Shown here: positions 53,077 to 64,000 of the stretch, one piece after another
Position numbering within the stretch: position 1 is the first letter of the stretch
Layout of the letters: every line of letters starts with the position of its first letter
NCBI GenBank assembly: GCA_964036275.1
Contig: OZ038434.1
Location: forward strand, 14,311,879 to 14,375,878
DNA length: 64,000 nt
Source: Litoditis marina
Lineage: Eukaryota; Nematoda; Chromadorea; Rhabditida; Rhabditidae
Direction: 5' to 3'
Notes under the pieces: model-generated
Databases searched by the model: none
The model's input: only the letters and a program-made list of their open reading frames with translations
Told to the model about the DNA's origin: nothing
Made by a program: the position numbers and the translations under genes

Positions 53077-55132
53077 GATGTAAAATCAACAACAGGAAAA
53101 TTCATTTTAAAAAATTCAATTTTTATATTAAAGTGATTCGTACTTGTAATTTGTAACTTGAGTAGTAATTTGAATCAAAATGGTAATCTGTATTAAATCT
53201 ATTTGGAAAACTTTACTTTGTATTTGTATAGTCTACTCACTCCACCCACATGTTGTAGGATCTTACTGTGTTAATATTTCGATCCCACTACATTTGAGAA
53301 ATAGGACACTTGTAATGTGTTTGGTATGTACACCAGTTTGTTAACCCCTTGATCTTTTTTGGATTATTGGTTGAGTATTTTTCTGCCTCAACCCCTGTTC
53401 TCAGCTTTACGAGAGAGTAGTTGTAAATTTGTTTTCTGTGTTCTATCAAACGTATGTCGTATGTGAGTATTATTCGTTCTCAAAATTATAGGTAATTATT
53501 TTGGTCCCCTATCGCCAAACAAAATCATTTGGTCGCAACCGAATCATTGGAGCAGTACTCTGCAAATGGTTTTCCAACGCAGTCATTTGTAGTTTGGTTT
53601 GGTTTTGATGATATTTGAAAGTTTCTATTTTCATATATCTTCGATTAACTACTGTAGATCAGTATTATGAATATTTTATTCTATTCTGAGAGAACTTGAA
53701 ATCCAAATGTGGATAAGTAATCCGTCCTTACCTCTCAGTTCTATTGAGAGGGATAAAGGCGTAAGTCAGCGGCAAAGAAATGACCTTCGCCAGGGGTTGC
53801 CAGGAATGTCCATTTCGGACAATAGCGACTTGTTTTCACCAACTCACGTAACATGTATCATTCATCAATCTCTTACAAGAATTTAATGAAAAAAATCACG
53901 TTTATTATCATGTTTCACGTGAATTTGCCATTATTCGATTAATTAATAGAATAGAACATATTTTGGTCGTTTGATGATTTCAATAGTAAAGAACAGCACA
54001 TTTCGCGTGCGTTATTTGACTACGAGTTGTTTTCTGGCATAGTATTTTGCGGCGAGTATTTGATGTTGACGCAAAGTCAATCTTCCTATTTGTCCTTGTC
54101 GTTTGCTTATCGGAAAGGCATCGATTTCTGTTTGACAGTTTCAGAATGACTCATGTGAAATGCAGCTCAATCACCTGGTCAAAATCCTCTTCAATACACT
54201 AACAGTTGTATTTTTTTCTCTTTTCTCTCTATTTTTACTATTTATAAACAATAACATGGTCAGAAGTGTTAGGCTTTCAGCCCATTCTCTATCACATGTT
54301 CGTTTCCCAGTTTTTTATGTTGGATCAGGCTATTGCTATAGTGCAAATGTCCAATTTTTTCCTGTTTCTGGTAATCCTACCTATTATCATAGATCAGAAC
54401 AGCCCAAATTCTCAACTGGTCAGCCTAATGTGCATTGTGTATTTATAAATTTTTCATTTATCAAAGTTTTAGCAAGAGTCAGCTGTTTACCAATTTGATT
54501 GTTCTATTTGACAAAAAAAAACAGCCAATAATAACAACTTTCTCGCTGATCAAAAAAAATGTATGCGAAATACATCCCACCAACCTTTTGTGAGTCATCC
54601 ACTAACAAACCTCCAACAGGTTTTGATGGGTTTCACCTCATTTTCCAATAACTGTGCTATTTACCTCAAATTTCTCACTATGATGACTCATTCAATGTTC
54701 ATTCGAAAAACAATTTCTTTCCCTTATAAAAACTAATTGTGTTCGTTGTATTATGCTGTTTTTGTCGCAATTAGTTTTTGTTGTGTATTTTATGTTCTAT
54801 CACTCTCATTTCACTCCTTTTTTCGCTAAGTATTACAAATAAGCTTCCCTTACGTAGTAGGAAAGTCTTCTAACTCCTAGGGGTTTCACATGTTTATTCA
54901 CTTTTCTCGTTTTTCATGTAACATCTCAAAATAAATGGCTATATACAACCACTCACTTTCAACACAATTATGCATTGCCACTGTTTAGTAATTTTTTCAC
55001 CCAACTTTGTCTAAAATACCGTTTGACGTTATTTTTTTCACGCTTACATGAATTGAGTTATAAAACGCAAAAATTGACAATTTTGGCCAGTTTTAGGAAA
55101 ACTTTTGACAACATTTCTGCTTTTTTTCAGAA
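53077..55132. other. Intergenic region before the OATP gene
   Basis: AT-rich with short ORFs only. A CAG|AATGACTCATGTG near 54145 could be a 5' exon, but it does not join the OATP frame. No gene is supported. Confidence 0.4.
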
Positions 55133-58100
55133 ATGACTATGGAGACCTCAATACGACTGCCTCAAAGGACGTACAATCTGTCAATAAATCACTTTGTTAT
55201 TCTTATGATTGTTGTGATTGGAATCCAGGTAACATGCACTCAAAAACTAAATATTTCCGAAGCTTGAGAAAACCGATTACTCAAGGAAATATTTTCAACT
55301 TGTTGGTATAGTTCGCGGCGCGCGTTTTAGCTGGTTGTCTCACCTCACTTGCAGAGGCATGATGAGGCATGAAAACAACACGAAGTTCGCAAAAAACTAT
55401 AATAAAAAAGACTGTTTCACTGCTCAGATTGGTTTTGTTCGTTGTAGAAGCTCGATTCAGATTGACTATTTCACATTTCACATATAACTTTCTCGCGATA
55501 AATAAAACCGGACAAAGTCAAGATCTACTCACAAGAAGATGCGTACCTAAAATCTGTGACATGTATGATGTTCGCCTCTCGTAACGCAGTGGGGTGAATG
55601 AATACATATGTCATATGTATTATGGGTACAAATGAACAATGTGGAACTGTTTTACTAAAAATTGTAACAGTGTTGTTCAGGGTACGTATCTGGGATACAC
55701 AGTGGGTATGTTGACTACGTTGGAACGACGGTTTGGGTTCTCGAGTGAGAAAACCGGACTACTCTTGTCCCTCTATGATATTGGACATACTGTAGCCATA
55801 TTGGTGGTCGGGTATTTTGGCGCCAAAAGTCATCTTCCAAGAATCACAGGAATTGGTGAGTGGATGTTGTTGTTTGACGAGTCGGAGAACAGAGAACACC
55901 AGCTCAGAGCGGTGTACATGTTGCTCTTATCTGCTGGATTTGTAGTTCAGTCCTCATGTATCGCGCGCAGCGCGAAGCGCTGCGTGTGAGTTGTGTTTGG
56001 TTTGGCCATTGCGCACTCGTTTTTGGCTTTCAAACCACAAAAGTCTTCAAATAAAACATTTTTTCGAAATTTAAAAAGAGAGAGAGCTAGATATCTATTA
56101 AATACATGTTGTGTGAGAAAATTAGGAAAATCGGTCAAGGTTGAAGAAAGTTATGCTGTCGTGTCGTTATAAAAATTTCCGTTGTCCCTCGTCGCTCGTC
56201 CCTCGTCCCTCGTCCCTCGTCCAATGTCCGCATAGAAAATTATTTTTTTAACTACTGGACCGATTCGGCTGAAATTTGGCACACATGCGTATACCCCAAA
56301 GTTAGCGCGGCCCCCAAAGTTTGGTGTTGTCACGTTTCGTTTGGCGCTTGGCGCGGGCGCCAATAGGCGCCAGAAGCTGGAAAATATGTGTTCCCATGAA
56401 TAAATTTGTTTGAAATTTCGCACAGAGATCATGATAGTGAATTCCAGCTATTTTCCAGAACATGGTGACATGGCTAACAATTGGCGCCAAACGCGGGCGC
56501 CTATTGGCGCCAAATATGAAAAAAAAACTTGCGAAATACTGTAATGACTGGCATTTTGCTGACAGGGACCAATTATGAATATATGTGAAAACAATGGGTT
56601 GTTTTTTTATTATTGAACATAGGGGTGGGGTTGCAATTGATAGAATGACCCCCCTCCAAAAATTTTTAAAAATATCGCAGGCGACGCGCGCACGCGACGC
56701 GACAAATTTTGCCAAAATCAAACTTTTGCTTATAACTTGCTTGAGAGTGATTTTTGGGGGTCGCTGTAATAATGTAAAATGACTCCCCATTCGAGGGAAA
56801 TCTAATAGTGTAAAAAAAATGTTGGGTCACGCAGGCGACGCGCGCACGCGACGCGTCAAGGTGAGTCAAAACATGAAAGTGGTCCAATTGACCTGAAATT
56901 TGGCAGTAAGGGGTAATCGACCATGGGGATCACGAATATGGCCATGGCGTTAAAGGAGACGAAGAGGTCAAAGATCGAATTTTTTAAAATGGCTGAAACT
57001 TGTTGGGAATAGGTAATCGGGTACGGGGATCACGAATATCGACATGTCGTTAAAGGGGGAGCAGAGGTCGAAGGTCAAAAAATTTAAAATGGCTGAAACT
57101 TGTTGGGAATAGGTAATCGGGTACGGGGATCACGAATATCGACATGTCGTTAAAGGGGGAGCAGAGGTCGAAGATCAAAAGATTTAAAATGGCTGAAACT
57201 TGTTGGGAATAGGTATTCGGGTACGGGGATCACGATTATCGACAAGTGGTTAATGGGGACGAGGTTAATTAGCGCCAAAAATATTTTGAAAGATCAGGAT
57301 CACATCGTTCGAAAACTCGGAACTTTCAGATATCAGGATGTTTGATAGTCACCACTATTCAAAGTTCGTTTTTCTTATTTAACTCTAGGAGTTGTTGTAC
57401 TAGTACAACTAGCAAAAAGAGAACAATTCGTAAAAAGTGGGGGACCAGAAAGTGTGTGAGTTCTGTTCGGTTTCACCGTTTTCTGCAAAAAGTGAACAAT
57501 ACGATGTTGTGAATGAGTGTGCAACAAAAAAAGAACAATACATTTGTTTGCACAACGGTTCACAAAAAAACAGAATATACAAAGTATAACTTGAACTTAA
57601 AAGTGCATAGTGGTTTCCCCTAAGAACGTTGTGAACCGTTGTGCAAACAAATGTATTGTTCTTTTTTTGTTGCACACTCATTCACAACATCGTATTGTTC
57701 ACTTTTTGCAGAAAACGGTGAAACCGAACAGAACTCACACACTTTCTGGTCCCCCACTTTTTACGAATTTTAGTTGGTATCCCTGTACGTTGCTTTGTGT
57801 ATATATCAAAGATGAGGGTATATACTATGTTAAAGAAATGCGGAGACCTCTGTACGAAACTGAGTGTACGTTTGTAAAGGAATGATAAATACTATACTAA
57901 CTGTATTCGTTTAGGGGTGGCTTTGAGTGCCTTTTCCATGTTCATACTGGCTATACCTGTGATTTTCTTTGGGACCGTTGATCATGACGCCGAGATGTTG
58001 CTCAAGCATAAGGTATATGTTGTAAAACGTTGTAGAATGTTGCAAATGTTGTAAACATGTCTAGTTTTTCCCATTTATGTTTCACATTTTTCGATTTTCA

Positions 58101-61100
58101 AGCGCACCTTCAACAATCGAGTGGTACATCAAACGTCGATCGAGCCCCGACAGTATTAGAGAGCCAGAAACATTTTAGTTATATTTGCCCGAAAATCGCA
58201 AACTTCCAAACTCATAGTACTGAGTCGTAATATGGAAAACAATTTACCAAGCAATATTTTATACTCAAATAATAATGGTTATAATAGTTTTTAATGTTAT
58301 AATAGTTTTTAAGTTCACACCTTCATAACCGCTCAAACGAAGTTACAAAACATTGCACCTGATGCACTTGAAATTACAGGAAACGTATGCTCTGGAATTC
58401 AAATGTGATCCATATCGCCAATTGACTTCAGAGGGCGAGGACTGTAAACAAGAACACAAAGAGCATACGGTGAGAAAAAGAGTTGTTAAACTCAAACTAC
58501 AAACTCAAAGAACTGTAACTTTTCTGAGAACTCATGGGTATACCATAGGCAATAGTTTTGCCGGAGTCAAGTTGGAAACATTGAACTCTAATAACGAAAC
58601 CAGTGAGAAACATGATTTTAACTGGTGTGGCTGGATTAATCCCTCTGATATTGAAATTTTAGTTGCCTCTGTTTTCATTCTTTGTCGGTCAGCTGTTTGA
58701 CTGATTACTTGAAACTGTGAAAACACTATGGAACATTCCGATAACGCTTACACTCAATCTTTTTCATACAGATATAATATTTGATCAAATATAACACGCA
58801 TTCGGTTGCCCTTGTGAGACTCTAAGTGTGTATAAAATGACACGCCATTCATATTATTCATCTTTCTATAAATAGAAAATCGAGTTTTCCGAAGTTTCTA
58901 ACAATTTTCTACTTTTTATTCATATTTATTCAATTCATTTAATTTCATTTCAGGTGGCCTATGTTCTTCTGGCTATTGGCCAGGTCCTGGCCGGGATATT
59001 CGCTGCGCCATTCAACACACTCGCCTACGTCTACATTGACACTAATGTAACCGATAAAAGAAGATCTCCGTTTCTATTAGGTAAACATTTTATTGTTTAG
59101 CAAACAGAAAACCATCTCGAAAGAAGTGTTGTTGAGTCAAACTGTCTACATCGAAATTCAGGATTTTCATAAAGTTTGAGAAGCACCTCGAAGTTCATGA
59201 CATTCGCCTCATAAATAGTATTCAAGGGAAATTCTTCATTATTCATTACAAATACTTATTTTCAACTACATGAGTTCATGAATACCTCTGCATCACAAAT
59301 TCAAAGTTTGATATTCATCTTTGTTTAGGTCTCCTGACGAGTATGTATGCATTCGGACCAGCACTCGGGTTCGCTCTATCAGCCGGGCTAACCAGAGTAT
59401 ACACCACTTTGGGAGAGGGTCAGTTTCTACTTTTTTTCGAGGTTTTTAGCTATCAGAAAAGGTACCGAACAGTACAACAATAATATCCAGTACTTTCGCA
59501 ATTTGTGTCCAATAAACGCCTTCGATCACAGTTTATCTAAAGAAAAGGGTCCCCTACCATTTTTTTTAACCTACGTTTTGCGCATGGATACAGTTCACAC
59601 GTACTCAAATTTATGCTCATACAAAACTTGTGATAAGACACCATACTTCCATACATATAGATGATCCATGACGCGCCTGCAAATTTTCTGTTCCTTTGAC
59701 GTATAAATGTTCACTTGCAGCGCCTCCGCACGTGACCATGTCAGATGATCATTGGATCGGAGCCTGGTGGCTGGGCTTTCTCATCTGTGGAATACTCTAT
59801 CTGTTCTGTGCCATCCCATTCTTTTTCTTTCCCAAAACTTACAAGTGAGTTCCGACAGACTACAGCTTAGATGATGGGTATAGGTTCAACGAATAACTTG
59901 TAACTCAACCAAACAGAGTTCTAATCATTTAATTGTAATGTGGACGTTTTGAAGTAATAGAAGGACAAGTTTCACAACCGCTGCTAGCAATTGATTCCAT
60001 CGCGCGAGTCATCGAATAGCGCATTCTTCAGCAGGACCTGGCGCGGTAGCAATCCTCAAATACCTCATGAGATACCTCACGAGCTTCTCATGAGATTCGA
60101 TTCATTGCTATGCTTCAACACAAAAAAATTCTGAGATTCTCATGAGAAACACATAAGAGTTTGTCAATGGTTCGGAAGGACTGCTACACCGCCTGCATTC
60201 TGGTGTAGCAGAAAAATAACATCTGTCGGGATACTTCTGAGTACGGCATCAAATGCTTTTTGTTCCCAGAACGTTCGGGGCAGACGGTGTTCCTCTGCGA
60301 CCCCATCTTCCTCCGTCCAACTTCGAGGAGGACAACAGGACTGCCTGGCAGAGATTCGTCGATTCTGTCAAAGGTCACACTACAAACTATATTGAATTGT
60401 AGTTTGAACTTATTGTTAAATTATTGATATTTCGAGGCGATTGGTTAGAAATCAACGAGAACCTGGGAATGTGAAAAATTGTGGAAGAATTATTGGTGAA
60501 TGGTCATAAACCGCCAATGAGACTATGACCAACCGTGATCTCATAATATGACATATTTTGTCTCACATGTCTCAATACCATATTATGGTATTGATGGAAG
60601 TTGAGTTCCACTTCATGACTTTAATGATTGTTTCCCTGAGCAGTTTTTTTAGTATTACTACATTCCTCTCTCATAATATTTTAAGTACAACTCTGTATAT
60701 TTTTTGGTTGTAGAATTTCCGTACGTCGTTTGGGACCTGATTCGGAATCCAGTTTTTGTGACAATGGTCATCGCCTGGATGTTCGGGTCCTATTTGATAG
60801 GAGGATATCAAACTTATTTGCCGAAATACATAGAAACACAATACGGAAGAAGCGCTAGTATAGCCGATTTCTATGCTGGTAGGTAATTTATGGAGTCAAC
60901 AACGAGGGAAACCCCAGAAATAAATACTTTTATCATTACGGTAATAATTTGAACTTTCGTGGGAGAACTAAAGACATTTCGACAAACAGAAAGGAACATA
61001 CCATTAACCAATATTATAGTGCGTTCTCTCAAGTTTTTAACACGTTCTACGTGAGTGTGTGCAGTTTTAGTTTCCCAGCTGTTGTCAAGTTCCACTCTCT

Positions 61101-64000
61101 AGGTCTGATTTCCATTGGCGCCGTGGCATCGTCGACGGCGTTGGGTGGATATATTCTTACCCGGTTCGACGTCGCCCCCAGAAAGGCAATTCTTTGTCTG
61201 TTCGCTTCGTGGATCGTCATTGTGGTAGGTCAATCGCTCAACGAATCACAGTTTGATGAGTTCCTTCCATATTTGAGTGGATTCCTACAGTATGAAATGT
61301 ACATCTCACCTCACTGCTGCAACGTGTTCTTAATCATTTTTCTCCAAATTTTAATTACCGACAGAAATCTCCTCGGAAACATACATTTCTGTTCAGTGTT
61401 TGCTGATATATATTTCGGTGATTGCAAAAGAGTTTCTCCTGAATTTTTGTTTTTCAGATAGCATATCTCCTTGGGATTCTAGTGGGTTGTGAGCAGGCGA
61501 GTATTCAGGGACTGAATTTCGAGGAATATACTCAACGGTAGGTATACAGATACGGCTCATTAAATATGAACAAAATTGCTCGTAGAGGTGGTTGGAAACA
61601 CAGATACGCGTTTGTGAACATCAGTTTGTTGTTCTTGGTCAAAATTATTAGAAAAGTACTAGAACTTCAAATAACTTGACAACAGCGAAAATTTCAAATT
61701 AGATTATCATTCAAACGAAATCAAACATGTATTACACATTGGGTAATAAAGAAACGAGATCATCATCAGTTTGAGACAGGTAAACAACAATCTAGTGTTC
61801 AGTTGGTCGTTTTTCGACGCGTACGCCTCCCCGTCCTCGTGCACCTCCGACTGTCGTTGCGAGTCCGTGTTCCGGTTCGACGCCGTTCACTTTGACGGAC
61901 AGAACTTCTTCTCGCCCTGCCATGCGGGTTGTACGGAGTACAACCCATTCACCGACCAGGTGAGTTATTTCAATATATTTCAATGTATTCATTCAACACA
62001 TTCATGTGTAAGATACATAGTACATACATATACTATTGCATCACACGGGGTTCTCTCAACTTCTTGCTTCATCTGCTTTTTGAACGAGGAAGGGCCAAGG
62101 TTCAGAGTGCAAAGGAACAATGTTAGATTGAATGTAGAGTTGAGGATATGGCAATACTTTTGTCATGCCATTCAAAGTTATGAGAAAAATCAATGACTAT
62201 ACATTACCTCCAGTATGTTCAATTCTGGATGTAATTAAAAACACCGACCGGATCCAGGTGCAAGCGCGAGTTGACTTTTTCCTTCGTTTCCATATTGTAG
62301 ATAAAAGATTAAATGAGCTATAGATACATTTTTGAATTTCATTCATTTTTGTTTCACTTAGACTATGAGCACACAACACTTTTAACACTAACCTTTCAAA
62401 CCTTTTTCTGTCAAATTTGCTCAAATACACCAGATATTTCAGTGGTCCTCGTGCGACTGTGCAATGGGAATGTCGGTGGAGAAAGGTCTGACGCACAAGA
62501 GTTGCAACCAGTTATTTATCTATCTTACCATTATATTCATTGGTCTTTTTGCTGGCAACCTGTTCTTTATGGTCACTATGATGATTGTTCTCAGGTGAGA
62601 ATTAACGTATCTGCTATCCTCTAAGTTCGTACATGGTGAACTGGACAGTTTAAACCCCACCAGACGTTCTGTTACAGCGCAACATAAAAGTTTCTCGCTG
62701 TGGCTGTATGAATGAACGTTCGTCTCTACCATAGCATGTTACTTTAAACAGGTTCAAGCTACTTTTTTTCGTGACACAATGTTCGCTTAACTAACGTTAT
62801 CCAAATAATTCTGTTTCCCAGTGCTGATGTATCCTGGACTTTGCAAAAGTGGAGATTAGTACTTTCTGTGTAGTTTTACGTGCTGAGTGATGATCTTGTC
62901 AAAGCGGTTTGTCCTGATAACTGTGAAAAAAAGCCATGTCCGGACACCTAATATAAGTAATTTCCTCGAGGGTGCCAAACAAAAACATCCGTTCCAAATA
63001 TTTGCAAAATATTCCAAATATATGAGAGCTATCAGGAAACGCCAGCTCTAGACGATTTTACGTAATCTTGCAATCTAGGAATGGTGCACTTCAACGATCA
63101 GTGATTGTTTTCTTCTTCCTCAGATCGGTGTACGACGACCAGAAGGTGATGGCTCTGTCGCTGGCGTCCTGCATCACGAATGTGCTCGGATTCATCCCGG
63201 CCCCCATCATTTTCGGATGGGTTATCGATTCGTCCTGTCTACTATGGAACAGTCGATGTCCACACGGTAATATTGCTATTTGTGTTTATTTGTATAGTAG
63301 CTTAGGAATGCCAATATTGATTTCCTCTTCCATTCACACACGCACAAGACGTGCCCAAGTAGAGAGCCGAAAGGTACTCAAACATAGTTGATCTTTCCTA
63401 ATTGTGTTTTTATAACTCCAAAACCTGAAAATATGAGCTCGAGGAAAAACATCCCTGAACCCAAAACCTCAGGTTTCTTTGCGTTGCTGGCAACAAACGT
63501 GAGTGATTCAGAACTATTAGGTGAAAAACATGCTGAATAAGTAATAGAATTAGAAAATCAGTAGTGATACTTCCCGCAATAACAAACTATAGAATTCGAA
63601 GAGAAAAACAGAGTAATTACTAAATTGAGAGTAGGTTCTCTTCGCACAGTTTTGTTTATTAACCCTTTTCCCGAAATTAGTTTCCAAAACTACACATGTA
63701 ATTGAAATTCTTGTGGTTGGTGTTCACGCCGATCCTACTGAGAATCCTACAGTTAAATAATTTCCCAATAGAGCTGTTTTCAGACCGTGTGTAAAAATGT
63801 CCGAAATCTCCGATTCTATTCAGCGGTTTCCTTTCCCATACGTTATTCCGTCAGGTTGTGAAAGCTGAGAAATATCGTGTGTTTGAGGAGACGCAGGTTG
63901 AGTTCTGACAGTCGGGGTATTACTGTCCGCATCCTCCAGGTAAAATTGAACGCAGTTATCTTTTTCAGATCGTGGAAACTGCGTCATCTACGACAACAGC
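55133..64000 (+). CDS. SLCO: Organic anion transporter (OATP/SLCO), 3' truncated by window
   Basis: Twelve-segment solute carrier of the OATP family; 585 residues are visible. Exons: 55133-55228, 55681-55855, 57915-58012, 58380-58469, 58954-59080, 59329-59418, 59721-59844, 60270-60373, 60714-60878, 61103-61224, 61458-61537, 61803-61959, 62443-62594, 63124-63266, 63969-64000+. All phases agree. GTYLGYTVGMLTTLERRFGF follows segment 1. The family signature appears as WIGAWWLGF (237-245). The large Cys-rich extracellular loop of Kazal type spans about 437-500 (CTSDCRC, PCHAGCTEYNP, WSSCDCAMG). The protein is open at the edge in CPHDRGNCVIYDNS. ATG 55133 was chosen because it follows a strong TTTTTTTCAG; ATG 55139 is an alternative. 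Intron 2 carries a 1.8-kb composite element. A TTGGCGCCAA-like word in exon 2 is coding (FGAKS). Confidence 0.9.
56180..56222. repeat. GTCCCTC heptanucleotide minisatellite
   Basis: About five to six copies of CGTCCCT, with one GTCGCTC variant, inside composite element copy 2. Confidence 0.85.
56905..57265. repeat. 100-bp tandem repeat, about 3.6 copies
   Basis: GGCTGAAACTTGTTGGGAAT recurs at 56991, 57091 and 57191, exactly 100 bp apart. GGGGATCACGAATATCGACA and TTAAAGGGGGAGCAGAGGTC recur likewise. The outer units are more diverged. Confidence 0.88.

Larger units (their letters stand above)
55961..57770 (+). mobile_element. Composite foldback element, copy 2 (OATP intron 2)
   Basis: Same order of modules as 37962-39105: hairpin at 55966-55984, the conserved stretch to about 56058, TTGGCGCCAA palindromes (56339-56515), the GATGTTTGATAGTCACCA segment (about 57338-57355) and the inverted repeat (57426-57768). 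It adds a GTCCCTC minisatellite, two ACGCGCGCACGCGACGCG blocks (about 56684 and 56836) and a 100-bp tandem repeat. The GGTTACC cluster of copy 1 is absent. Confidence 0.65.

Noticed and set aside
54145..54180. Upstream 5' exon of the OATP gene
   Set aside because: A CAG|AATGACTC start exists, but joining it to the exon at 55133 gives the wrong frame.
55856..55990. Read-through extension of OATP exon 2
   Set aside because: The frame stays open past 55855, but the GTGAGT donor and the family sequence end there. The extra part runs into a repeat.

Overview
The window is eukaryotic. Genes are split into many short exons. Introns open with GTAAGT- or GTGAGT-like donors and close with TTTCAG or TTNCAG acceptors, and there are no operonic ORFs. 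The short Y-rich acceptors, tandem otopetrin-like genes, an SLCO/OATP gene, a DECR-type reductase and heavy loads of small inverted-repeat elements best fit a nematode (inference; no species is assigned). All exon chains were joined by hand from splice sites, phase and family similarity. Exon lengths were checked so that each chain stays in frame.

Layout: 1-5 kb has no recognisable gene, only small repeats. 5.26-12.03 kb (+) is an 18-exon otopetrin-like proton channel gene. 13.1-15.1 kb holds three tandem tRNA-Trp genes in a repeated unit, with a retroelement-like insertion carrying a 241-codon ORF between copies 2 and 3. 16.56-24.59 kb (+) is a second otopetrin gene. 26.1-27.0 kb (-) is a small three-exon gene for a 78-residue protein that I do not recognise. 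29.96-31.88 kb (+) is a six-exon gene for a four-segment membrane protein with C-terminal PPPY and LPSY motifs. 33.19-41.72 kb (+) is a third otopetrin gene. 42.5-45.6 kb (-) is an eight-exon 2,4-dienoyl-CoA reductase gene. 48.2-53.1 kb (+) carries two tandem paralogous genes for small Cys-rich, probably secreted proteins. 55.13 kb to the window end (+) is an OATP/SLCO transporter gene, cut off at the right edge.

The three otopetrins share almost identical exon lengths and phases from the first membrane segment onward, so they arose by tandem duplication. They would act as membrane proton channels. The OATP would move organic anions across the plasma membrane, and the reductase would act in beta-oxidation of unsaturated fatty acids. 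Nothing ties these genes into one pathway.

Introns and intergenic DNA hold several families of non-autonomous elements. The most striking is a composite element found in two introns, in otopetrin 3 and in the OATP gene. It begins with a CGCAGCGC-GAA-GCGCTGCG hairpin and ends in a long inverted repeat. A second family has TTGTACAAT ends next to long G or C runs. Others are short TIR elements, one of which abuts a splice donor, and a tRNA-derived SINE.
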